Assembly (NCBI GenBank): GCA_023231005.1
Contig: JALNWG010000036.1
Location: forward strand, 1 to 19,794
Source: Bacteroidales bacterium
GTDB taxonomy: Bacteria > Bacteroidota > Bacteroidia > Bacteroidales > FEN-979
Direction: 5' to 3'
Length of the DNA: 19,794 nt
The notes under the pieces are model-generated. The model saw nothing but the letters and a program-made list of their open reading frames with translations, searched no databases and was not told where the DNA came from. Positions 5,988-13,140 of this stretch are shown here, piece after piece. The position numbers and the translations under genes were made by a program. Each line of letters opens with the position of its first letter. Position 1 is the stretch's first letter.

Positions 5988-6581
5988 TTACAAAATTTTA
6001 AAGCCCAAACTAACAACCCAGATATTATTGTAAGAGTTAAAGGTGTAATTCTGCACCGATTTTATCAGCTGATTCAGCCCCACCTGGTAACGGACATCTA
6101 AAGTCAGTTTCCAGATGTCCATTCCGGCACCCGCCTGTATGGCCCAGTTCACTGTATTGAGATCGGAAGAAGTGATGGGCCCGGAAACGCCACCGGCATC
6201 TGAAACACTTTTATTTACTACAAACGAAGCCATGGGCCCGGCCAGGATACGGAGGTTCAGAAAGTCGCTGTTGATAATTTTACATCCAATTAAAAGAGGA
6301 ACATCCATTGAACCGATTTTGACATTTTGTTTCCAGTTGGTCATATTGCTTGTAAATACGCCCCCGGTGGTAGTATAATATAACTCCGGTTGAAGATACA
6401 CTCTTTTTCCAATTCTTACAAAAGCTCCTATTTGAAACCCGGATTGAAAATTTGTTTTGATGGAATCGATATTGGTAGATAGTTTTGCTGCATCATATCC
6501 CACTTTTATACCTACGGTAAACTGGCCAAATGTCATTTCCGCCGTTAGAAAAACAAGCACGAAGAAGAATAGTTTTTTCAT
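5988..6581 (-). CDS. outer-membrane beta-barrel protein (PorT/OMP_b-brl_2-like)
   Basis: This 197-residue protein has a classical signal peptide, MKKLFFFVLVFLTAEMTFGQ, followed by FTVGIKVGYDAAKLS. Alternating strands come next: GFQIGAFVRIGKRVYLQPELYY, MDVPLLIGCKII, LRILAGPMASF and AIQAGAGMDIWKLTLDVRYQVGL. It ends in an aromatic/hydrophobic strand, VVSLGFKIL. This is the pattern of small 8-10-strand outer-membrane barrels common in Bacteroidota. The longer in-frame start at 6605 would add eight residues before the MKK signal peptide, so 6581 is preferred. A promoter box lies just upstream. It is probably the first gene of the barrel-lipoprotein-mtnA operon. No specific ligand can be proposed. 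Confidence 0.8.
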   Translation of the reverse strand: MKKLFFFVLVFLTAEMTFGQFTVGIKVGYDAAKLSTNIDSIKTNFQSGFQIGAFVRIGKRVYLQPELYYTTTGGVFTSNMTNWKQNVKIGSMDVPLLIGCKIINSDFLNLRILAGPMASFVVNKSVSDAGGVSGPITSSDLNTVNWAIQAGAGMDIWKLTLDVRYQVGLNQLIKSVQNYTFNSYNNIWVVSLGFKIL

Positions 6582-6602
6582 ATTGGTTGGTTTTAAGTGA
6601 AA

Positions 6603-6636
6603 CAAAAGTAAGAATTATGCTTTCAAAATCAACAAA
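6603..6636 (-). promoter_or_regulatory. candidate promoter of the beta-barrel/lipoprotein/mtnA operon
   Basis: The minus strand carries TACTTTTG (6610-6603), a full TAnnTTTG match 21 nt before the ATG at 6581. TTTG at 6636-6633 could be the -33 element, 22 bp away, which is at the long end of the usual spacing. Confidence 0.5.
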
Positions 6637-6666
6637 TTTTCATTCACAATTCGTAATTCTTCAATT

Positions 6667-7935
6667 TTAATTGATTACCCCGAACCCGGTATAAGGAATT
6701 AAAGCATGAGGTATCCTGATTCCTTCCGGGGTTTGGTTTTTCTCTAACAATGCTGCCATGATCCGGGGCAATGCAAGAGCGCTTCCATTTAAAGTATGGG
6801 CAAGATGAATTTTTCCTGCTTCATCCTTGAATCGTAATTTCAACCGGTTTGATTGAAATGTTTCGAAATTTGAGATTGAACTCACCTCAAGCCAGCGGCT
6901 TTGTCCCGAGGACCAAACCTCCATATCATAAGTTAGCGCGGAGGTGAAACTCATATCCCCGCCACACAATTTAAGTATGCGGAAAGGAAGTTCCAGTTTG
7001 CGTAATAAACCTGCCACATATTCCCGCATCTCTTCAAGGATTTCATACGATTTATCAGGGTGGGCGATCTGAACAATCTCCACTTTGTCGAACTGGTGTA
7101 ATCGGTTCAATCCCCTTACATCCTTGCCATAAGAACCGGCTTCACGGCGGAAGCATGCAGAATAGGCAACGTTCTTTACAGGAAGTTCCTGAGATTTGAG
7201 AATTGTGTCGCGGTAGATATTTGTAACCGGAACCTCCGCTGTTGGGATCAGATAAAGATCATCAAGCCCAACATGATACATTTGGGCATCTTTGTCGGGC
7301 AACTGACCGGTAGCAAAAGCCGACGCGGCATTGACCATGTATGGAGGTTGTACCTCCTGGTAGCCCGCCTTAATGGCTTCCTCAAGAAAAAAGTTGATCA
7401 GGGCACGCTGGAGCCGGGCACCTTTCCCTTTATATACCGGGAAACCCGCTCCGGTGATTTTATTCCCGGTAGTGAAATCAATCAGATCATATTTTGTTGT
7501 AAGATCCCAATGAGGAAGAAATGGATCAGCCGGAAGAAGTTCTCCTTCCTGATGTACCTGGAGATTATCTTCAGCGGTTTTTCCGGACGGAACAGAAGGG
7601 TGGGGGAGGTTGGGAACGCGAACCAGAAGCTCGTCCAACTCTTTTTTAATTTGTTCGAATTCCAAATCCAATTCCTTCCCCTGATTCTTTAACTCTGAAG
7701 TTTGTTCTTTCAGATGGTTGGCTTCGACAGTTTTTCCGGATTTGAATAATATGCCAATCTCTTTAGCGAGAATATTGCTCTGAGATTGAATGTCATCAAG
7801 GCGTTTCTGAGTTTCACGGCGTTTGTCATCCAAAAGAGTGATCCGGTGAATGATCTCCATACCGTTAAAATTTTTGATTCCCAGGCGTTCAATCACCTCG
7901 GCCTCATGGTCACGGATATAATTCAACTGTAACAT
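6667..7935 (-). CDS. serS: seryl-tRNA synthetase
   Basis: This 422-residue class II aminoacyl-tRNA synthetase charges tRNA-Ser in the cytosol. It starts MLQLNYIRDHEAEVIERLGIKN, as family members do. An N-terminal antiparallel coiled-coil arm (about residues 25-105) is followed by LIPTAEVPV (about 230), motif 2 ACFRREAGSYGKDVRGLNR (about 260-278), and motif 3 NGSALALPRIMAALLE (about 383-398). An alternative ATG at 7989 would add 18 hydrophobic residues absent from the family and would overlap the upstream terminator. The start at 7935 is therefore clear. It lies downstream of the rplU-rpmA unit but is separated from it by an intrinsic terminator, so it is probably transcribed on its own. Confidence 0.96.
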   Translation of the reverse strand: MLQLNYIRDHEAEVIERLGIKNFNGMEIIHRITLLDDKRRETQKRLDDIQSQSNILAKEIGILFKSGKTVEANHLKEQTSELKNQGKELDLEFEQIKKELDELLVRVPNLPHPSVPSGKTAEDNLQVHQEGELLPADPFLPHWDLTTKYDLIDFTTGNKITGAGFPVYKGKGARLQRALINFFLEEAIKAGYQEVQPPYMVNAASAFATGQLPDKDAQMYHVGLDDLYLIPTAEVPVTNIYRDTILKSQELPVKNVAYSACFRREAGSYGKDVRGLNRLHQFDKVEIVQIAHPDKSYEILEEMREYVAGLLRKLELPFRILKLCGGDMSFTSALTYDMEVWSSGQSRWLEVSSISNFETFQSNRLKLRFKDEAGKIHLAHTLNGSALALPRIMAALLEKNQTPEGIRIPHALIPYTGFGVIN

Positions 7936-7952
7936 AATGGGGATATTTTTGA

Positions 7953-7960
7953 CAAAAATA
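7953..7960 (-). promoter_or_regulatory. candidate -7 box for serS
   Basis: The minus strand reads TATTTTTG, matching TAnnTTTG 17 nt before the serS ATG. It directly follows the T-tract of the rpmA terminator. No well-spaced -33 TTTG is visible. Confidence 0.4.
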
Positions 7961-7996
7961 GAAAAAAAAATCGGCAAGGGTCCATCCATGCCGATT
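7961..7996 (-). terminator. intrinsic terminator of the rplU-rpmA operon
   Basis: On the minus strand AATCGGCA (7996-7989) pairs with TGCCGATT (7976-7969) around a 12-nt loop and is followed by an unbroken run of T residues (7968-7962), then C. It begins 44 nt after the rpmA stop. A second small hairpin, TCCGGT-TATG-ACCGGA (8006-8021), lies between the stop and this terminator but lacks a T-tract. Confidence 0.8.
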
Positions 7997-8040
7997 GATT
8001 CAGAATCCGGTTATGACCGGAATCCCTTATATCGAAAATC

Positions 8041-8310
8041 CTAATTTGTTGTTTCTTCGAGTGGGGCAACTGAAACGTAAGAACGTTCTTTTCTTCGTTT
8101 TTTAAATTCCACAATGCCATCCACGAGAGCAAAAAGAGTATGATCTTTACCAATGCCGACATTCAGGCCCGGATTGTGTAAGGTTCCTCGTTGACGAACA
8201 ATAATATTGCCAGATTTGGCGAACTGACCGCCATATATTTTAACTCCCAGGCGCTTGCTGTGTGATTCACGGCCGTTGCTTGAACTACCTGCCCCTTTCT
8301 TGTGTGCCAT
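8041..8310 (-). CDS. rpmA: 50S ribosomal protein L27
   Basis: This 89-residue protein has the invariant bacterial L27 N-terminus MAHKKGAGSSSNGRESHSKRLGVK and the core YGGQFAKSGNIIVRQRGT followed by GIGKDHTLFALVDG. It is a component of the large ribosomal subunit whose N-terminus reaches the peptidyl-transferase centre. It starts directly with MAHKK and has no Firmicutes-type cleaved N-terminal extension. It lies 32 bp after rplU in the same orientation, the usual L21-L27 pair, and is followed by a strong intrinsic terminator. Confidence 0.98.
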   Translation of the reverse strand: MAHKKGAGSSSNGRESHSKRLGVKIYGGQFAKSGNIIVRQRGTLHNPGLNVGIGKDHTLFALVDGIVEFKKRRKERSYVSVAPLEETTN

Positions 8311-8342
8311 ACCAATTAAAATTAAAAATTATAAATTGAAAA

Positions 8343-8720
8343 TTAAGAATTGAGAGTTTCTTCTTCAGCTACTTCTGCTTCCTTAACTTTTTTTGCTCTT
8401 GTTCCACCTTTTACGGTGATGTTTTCAATTAATATTTTGCTGAAATTCTGACGATGACCCGATTCCTTCTGATAACCTTTACGGCGTATCTTTTTAAAAA
8501 TAACCACTTTGTCACCCCTTACGTGTTCCAGGATTTTACCAGAGATTTTTGAGCCGTCAACCAGCGGTTTCCCAACGTTGATCTTACCGTTATTGTCAAT
8601 CAGTAATACCTTGTCAAATTCAACTACTGTGCCGGGTTCACCTTCGAGCTGGTGCACGAAGATCTCGTCATTCTTTTCCACTTTAAACTGCTGACCAGCT
8701 ATTTCAACGATTGCGTACAT
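8343..8720 (-). CDS. rplU: 50S ribosomal protein L21
   Basis: This 125-residue protein begins MYAIVEIAGQQFKVEKND and carries the L21 signature region KVVIFKKIRRKGYQKESGHRQ. It binds 23S rRNA in the large subunit. Canonical L21 ends near residue 103. This one has about 20 extra residues, a basic stretch (RAKKVKEAE) then an acidic end (VAEEETLNS); such tails are common in Bacteroidota. It is first in the rplU-rpmA operon, with a well-matched promoter 35 nt upstream of the start. Confidence 0.98.
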   Translation of the reverse strand: MYAIVEIAGQQFKVEKNDEIFVHQLEGEPGTVVEFDKVLLIDNNGKINVGKPLVDGSKISGKILEHVRGDKVVIFKKIRRKGYQKESGHRQNFSKILIENITVKGGTRAKKVKEAEVAEEETLNS

Positions 8721-8754
8721 GTTTAATATATTGATGTTCGTAAAATTGGGAGTG

Positions 8755-8784
8755 CAAAGTTATTAATAATTTCCAATCTTCAAA
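8755..8784 (-). promoter_or_regulatory. promoter of rplU-rpmA
   Basis: On the minus strand TTTG (8784-8781) is followed after 18 bp by TAACTTTG (8762-8755). This matches the Bacteroidota sigma-70-type consensus TTTG / TAnnTTTG in both boxes, 35 nt before the rplU ATG. It is the best-matched promoter in the window. Confidence 0.75.
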
Positions 8785-8815
8785 CGATTGAAAGAAAAAA
8801 AATGGTGAAAATGAT

Positions 8816-8823
8816 TAAATTTG
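8816..8823 (+). promoter_or_regulatory. candidate -7 box for the first T9SS surface-protein gene
   Basis: TAAATTTG fully matches TAnnTTTG. It lies inside the region that would be coding if translation began at 8802, but 35 nt before the ATG at 8859. This favours the later start. No clear -33 element is seen at normal spacing. Confidence 0.4.
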
Positions 8824-8858
8824 TAACTAATTCGATACGTTTACCGTTAAACAAGGGA

Positions 8859-11800
8859 ATGAAATTATTAATTAACATTTTTGGTCGGTTTCCTTTCAGA
8901 TACATGGCAGGAATGTATTTGTCTGTTTTCTTGTGTTTGGCGGTATTTCCCGGGTATTCTCAACAATCACCGCCTTCTCAGGGAATTATTCAGGGAATAG
9001 TTACCAACACCGTCAACGGAAATCCGGTTATCGGTGCGAAAATTTCTGTGGGCACAAAAACTACTTTTTCTACCGGAGGCGGAATTTATTTTCTTACCAT
9101 CGATTCGTCCGGAGTAAATAACCTGGTCTGTGTTAAATCCGGCTTTGATCAATACGACACCATCATTACTGTTCCATCGGGTGGCGTAATAATACAGAAC
9201 ATCTCCCTGCTCGAAACACCGAACCCGGTTCAGGAGGTCGATGCAGTTTTGGATAGCGCAAATCTTGTTGTTCATGTTTCCTGGCCAACCCCCGTTGGGC
9301 CTTATGAATTGTTGTATGACGATGGAATCCAGGAAAATTTTTCGGTCTGGGCAACGGCCGGAAATATGAATGCTGTGAAATTCAGTTCTGTAGGGTTTCC
9401 TTCAAAAGTCACTGGTGGCGTTATAAACATTGGTACTTCAGCCAACTATCCGGCTGGAAGTAATCCGCTGGTTGCTTTTCAGGTTGGGATATTTGATGCT
9501 ACCGGTAACGGAGGAGTTCCCGGAAACATGATCGCCGGACCTTTTAATGTGCTTCCTGCTTCTTTGGGCTGGGTTGAATTTACTTTCCCTCAACCGGTAA
9601 TCATTCAGGGTGGTGATTTCTATCTGGTGATGATTCAGGGTGGAAATGTTCCGAATGCAGCCGGGATTGCCATTGATGAAACCAATCCCCAGTTACGGAG
9701 TTACTCCCATTTTGTTTCAGGTGGCAGTACGTGGTTCCCTGCCAGCGGGAACCTGATGATGCGCGCCAGGATGGAAGGCCCTGGTGGCCCCCCCTTAATG
9801 GATGCCCAACAATCGGCACTGTATTATCAGATTTTTCGGCTTCATCAGGGGGAAGAATTAAACCCTGCCGCCTGGGTAAATGTTATGAGTACTACCTACA
9901 ATACCTGTGACGACAACAGTTGGGCGGATCTTCCTTGCGGACCCTACCGCTGGGGTGTGAAAGCTTTTTATGCTGGCGACCGTGTATCTGCCAACACTTT
10001 TTCCAATGTTGTTGGTAAATGCTGGACTGTCTCGGTATCACTTCAAATATCTTTGTCATGTGAAGGAGCCGCTCTGGACAGGACTTCTGTGAAACTTGTA
10101 AATCTTACCTATCCAGATACGGTCTACACTTCCTATCCAGATACCACAGGTCTTGTTCCTTTCCAAAAAGTTTGGAAAGGAACCTATCAACTTACGATTC
10201 AACGATTTGGATATGAATCAAATATTCAAACTTTGACCTTGATGGTTCCTACCACCATTTATCTTCAATTGATGCAGATCAAAACACCCCCCACCAACCT
10301 GGTTGTTAACGACAGCAGCTTGATGGCTCGTTGGGAAATGCCCTTTTATCAAAAAACCGTATTTACTGAAAACTGGACTAATGGAAATTTTACTGCCAAT
10401 GGTTGGACACAGCAGGGAGGTACCAATTGGACAATCAGCGCCACGCTTGGAAATCCTGCCCCATCTGCCCAATTTAATGCCGCTCCTTCGCTTTCAAATT
10501 ACAATGTCTCCTTATTGAGCAAATCGATTGATGGCGAATTTGCCACAGCGCTTATATTTAAGTATGACATTTATCTCGATAATTATGCTACTACCAACAT
10601 AAACCAAATGGCAGTAGAAATCTGGAACGGAACGACATGGACCATACTGAAAAATTACACCAATAGTGGAGGCGATTTTACCTGGACTACGGAAGAAATA
10701 GATATTTCGGCTTTTTCCGGAACTCCTTTCAACCTTAGGTTTCGGGCTTATGGAACAGAATCGTATGACATTAACAACTGGAATTTGGATAATATTTCCG
10801 TAACGGCATCAGAACCAGCCCAGCAGCAAGCCCAATGTATCCTGGGTTACTACTTTTATCTGGGAAATGCCATCAGCGGTTATACCACAAAAAACGGATA
10901 CCAGATTCCGGGGAATCAGGTTCAATATGGAACGACCTATGATGCTTGTGTAAGAGCATTATATGCCAACGGTTATTCTGCGTTAACTTGTACTACTTTC
11001 ACCTCCTATTTTCTTTGGCCGGCTACCAATATTCAGGGGCAACCGATTGAAAATACGGCTTATATTACCTGGAATAAACCTAAAATGGCAGGAGATAGTG
11101 TTCCGATAATTCCACCCGGACTTCTGGGCTATTCGGTATATCGTGATGATTCTTTAATTGCTGTCATCAACAACCCCGACACCTTATTTTATTATGATGC
11201 GGGACTGGAACCTGGTGTTTACCATTATGGAGTAGCTGCACGGTATGATCTCACTCCTTATGGTTTTGCAGGTCAAACGGGGGAAGCTATTCCAGCTGGT
11301 CCATTGCACCTTACCGTTAATTTTGGGCGCGGAATTCCTTTCTATGAACCCTGGGATGAAGGGTCTTTCTCCTTTAATGAATGGAGATTTACTCCTGCTC
11401 AAGCGAATTGGTCCATCTTTCCCGCTGATGGTAATCCTGCGCCCAGCGCTGTTTTTTCCGGGTTGCCTGTCCAAATGGATTATTCGTTCTCTCTTGAAAG
11501 CCCTGTACTCAATGCTGTCCCATTTGGATGTGCCGGGATCTGGCTCGATTTTCAGTTGAAATTGATTAACCAGAATCCCACCGGCAACGAAAAAATGATC
11601 GTAGAGACCTACTATAACAACTCCTGGCACAAAGGAACTGAGATTGTGAATACAAATGGGGGAACATGGGCATACTACCATCTTGATCTGAGTGTTGTAA
11701 AAGGGAAGGGCTTCCGTATTCGCTTCCGGGCTGAAGGGCAGAATTCGGCTGATATCGAACAATGGGCACTAGATAATATTAAGATATCTGCCATTTGTTA

Positions 11801-12881
11801 TCCGGCTTCCAATCTCGAAGGTACCGCTTTTGATAATACTGCTTTGCTAACCTGGAAAGCCCCGGTTTGTTATGAAGGAACAATGCTCAATGAAGGTTTT
11901 GAAGAAGCTGATTTTCCACCCGTTAACTGGACCCGGCAAACAACCAACACAGCCGCTACCTGGGTCCATACGGTAGCCGGATCAAAAACCGGGGTCCATT
12001 CCGGTGAATATTCTGCTGGACTGGCATGGGATTATTATCACCAGGATGAATGGCTCATCGCACACCATATTTATATATCTGGCGATCTCCGGTTCTGGAG
12101 CTATGCCTTCCAGGGGTCTCTCCATGGAGATCACTATTATGTTAAAGCCTCTACCGATCAGGGATTAACCTGGGAGATACTCCTTGATTTATCGACGCTC
12201 CCGACATTTTCCTCCCTCAACGGACTCAATGACTGGGTCGCTCCCTATTTGGTGGACCTCAGCTATTATCTGGGTCAAACCATCGAAATTGCCTGGAATG
12301 CGGTAGATGGGGATGGAAATGGATTGTGGTATCCCTGGGCCATCGACGATTGTTCCGTTGGAACCGATAAACTTAAATGGACATCGGAGGGAGGAGGAGT
12401 ATCTTCTCGAAATATTGCTTCCGGAGGACTGATCGGATATGATGTTTACCGTAGTTCCATGAAAACCAGAGATTTTATCAAAATCAATGATGAACTGGTT
12501 ACCGATACCTTTTACTATGATCCCGGATTGCCCTATAAGCAATTTTGGTATTATATTAAGAGCCAGTTTATTGAATGTGAGGATGCCGCTCCTTCCGACA
12601 CGGTGCTGGTGGATATCATAACCCAGGTAGAGAGCCGCTCACAAACCAGGGTTTCAATTTTTCCGAACCCTGTTTCTTCCCTTCTCACAATTTCTTCCGA
12701 AGAAAAGATGAACGAAATTACCTTGTTTTCCGCTTCAGGGATCGAATTGTTGACTGTTAAACCCGATGAAAAACAACGAATTATGTTTAATGTAACCCGG
12801 TTTGATCCCGGTATCTATATTTTACAGATCCGGTTTTCAAAAAATGTGCAAAATTTTAAGATTTGTATCACAAACAATTAA
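8859..12881 (+). CDS. large multi-domain secreted surface protein with T9SS type A sorting domain
   Basis: A 1340-residue secreted protein if started at ATG 8859; ATG 8802 would add 19 residues. In order: signal peptide (1 to about 35, ending FPGYSQQ); carboxypeptidase-regulatory-like domain (about 42-120); a beta-sandwich starting LLYDDGIQENFSVW (about 150-305); an FN3-like segment with PYRWGVKAFY; a choice-of-anchor J/MAM-like domain (about 500-650); FN3-like segments; a second (about 827-980) and third (about 1008-1168) anchor-J domain; FN3-like LIGYDVYRS; and a T9SS sorting domain (about 1265-1338, VSIFPNPVSSLLTIS to FDPGIYILQIRF). Proteins of this type cross the outer membrane through T9SS and are often attached to the surface. 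No protease or glycosidase signature is seen, so an adhesive or structural role is inferred. The next gene is a paralogue. Confidence 0.88.
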   Translation: MKLLINIFGRFPFRYMAGMYLSVFLCLAVFPGYSQQSPPSQGIIQGIVTNTVNGNPVIGAKISVGTKTTFSTGGGIYFLTIDSSGVNNLVCVKSGFDQYDTIITVPSGGVIIQNISLLETPNPVQEVDAVLDSANLVVHVSWPTPVGPYELLYDDGIQENFSVWATAGNMNAVKFSSVGFPSKVTGGVINIGTSANYPAGSNPLVAFQVGIFDATGNGGVPGNMIAGPFNVLPASLGWVEFTFPQPVIIQGGDFYLVMIQGGNVPNAAGIAIDETNPQLRSYSHFVSGGSTWFPASGNLMMRARMEGPGGPPLMDAQQSALYYQIFRLHQGEELNPAAWVNVMSTTYNTCDDNSWADLPCGPYRWGVKAFYAGDRVSANTFSNVVGKCWTVSVSLQISLSCEGAALDRTSVKLVNLTYPDTVYTSYPDTTGLVPFQKVWKGTYQLTIQRFGYESNIQTLTLMVPTTIYLQLMQIKTPPTNLVVNDSSLMARWEMPFYQKTVFTENWTNGNFTANGWTQQGGTNWTISATLGNPAPSAQFNAAPSLSNYNVSLLSKSIDGEFATALIFKYDIYLDNYATTNINQMAVEIWNGTTWTILKNYTNSGGDFTWTTEEIDISAFSGTPFNLRFRAYGTESYDINNWNLDNISVTASEPAQQQAQCILGYYFYLGNAISGYTTKNGYQIPGNQVQYGTTYDACVRALYANGYSALTCTTFTSYFLWPATNIQGQPIENTAYITWNKPKMAGDSVPIIPPGLLGYSVYRDDSLIAVINNPDTLFYYDAGLEPGVYHYGVAARYDLTPYGFAGQTGEAIPAGPLHLTVNFGRGIPFYEPWDEGSFSFNEWRFTPAQANWSIFPADGNPAPSAVFSGLPVQMDYSFSLESPVLNAVPFGCAGIWLDFQLKLINQNPTGNEKMIVETYYNNSWHKGTEIVNTNGGTWAYYHLDLSVVKGKGFRIRFRAEGQNSADIEQWALDNIKISAICYPASNLEGTAFDNTALLTWKAPVCYEGTMLNEGFEEADFPPVNWTRQTTNTAATWVHTVAGSKTGVHSGEYSAGLAWDYYHQDEWLIAHHIYISGDLRFWSYAFQGSLHGDHYYVKASTDQGLTWEILLDLSTLPTFSSLNGLNDWVAPYLVDLSYYLGQTIEIAWNAVDGDGNGLWYPWAIDDCSVGTDKLKWTSEGGGVSSRNIASGGLIGYDVYRSSMKTRDFIKINDELVTDTFYYDPGLPYKQFWYYIKSQFIECEDAAPSDTVLVDIITQVESRSQTRVSIFPNPVSSLLTISSEEKMNEITLFSASGIELLTVKPDEKQRIMFNVTRFDPGIYILQIRFSKNVQNFKICITNN

Positions 12882-12945
12882 GCCTAAGAGAATGGGAATA
12901 TTTTAAAAAAAGTGTTTTTTTTTACAGGATAATTGAAATTGTTTA

Positions 12946-12953
12946 TATCTTTG
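12946..12953 (+). promoter_or_regulatory. candidate -7 box for the second giant surface-protein gene
   Basis: TATCTTTG fully matches TAnnTTTG. The predicted transcript start near 12960 would leave a leader of about 180 nt before the ATG at 13141. A -33 TTTG at normal spacing is not evident; the upstream tract is mostly T. Confidence 0.5.
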
Positions 12954-13016
12954 CCATGAATGAAGTAAACTGTAATTGATCAAAATGCTAATAATCAACA
13001 CAATGGAAAGTTGTGC

Positions 13017-13037
13017 TATTATTATTTAGTAATAATA
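13017..13037. promoter_or_regulatory. AT-rich inverted repeat in the leader, first
   Basis: TATTATTA (13017-13024) and TAATAATA (13030-13037) form a perfect 8-bp inverted repeat around TTTAG. It lies in the predicted 5' leader of the second giant gene and could be an operator or a weak leader hairpin. Confidence 0.35.
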
Positions 13038-13074
13038 TAAGAATGTTAAAGTTGGAACTTTTTTCCCTATATAT

Positions 13075-13092
13075 ATCAATAATGTTATTGAT
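13075..13092. promoter_or_regulatory. AT-rich inverted repeat in the leader, second
   Basis: ATCAATAA (13075-13082) and TTATTGAT (13085-13092) are perfect arms around TG, an 18-bp palindrome 48 bp before the ATG. The near-zero spacer favours a dimeric DNA-binding protein site over an RNA hairpin, but this is inference. Confidence 0.4.
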
Positions 13093-13140
13093 ACCCTCAT
13101 ATTTTTATAAACAATCATTATTAACCTAAATTTCAACACT

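Noticed and set aside
7273..7692. Plus-strand 139-codon frame
   Set aside because: Antisense to serS, which is unmistakable.
11184..11762. Minus-strand 192-codon reading frame
   Set aside because: Antisense to the first giant protein, whose frame is continuous and has recognisable domains; no family features in the antisense product.
12901..12926. A-tract/T-tract hairpin after the first giant gene as a terminator
   Set aside because: The stem would be only A-T pairs; it is better seen as AT-rich upstream sequence of the next promoter.
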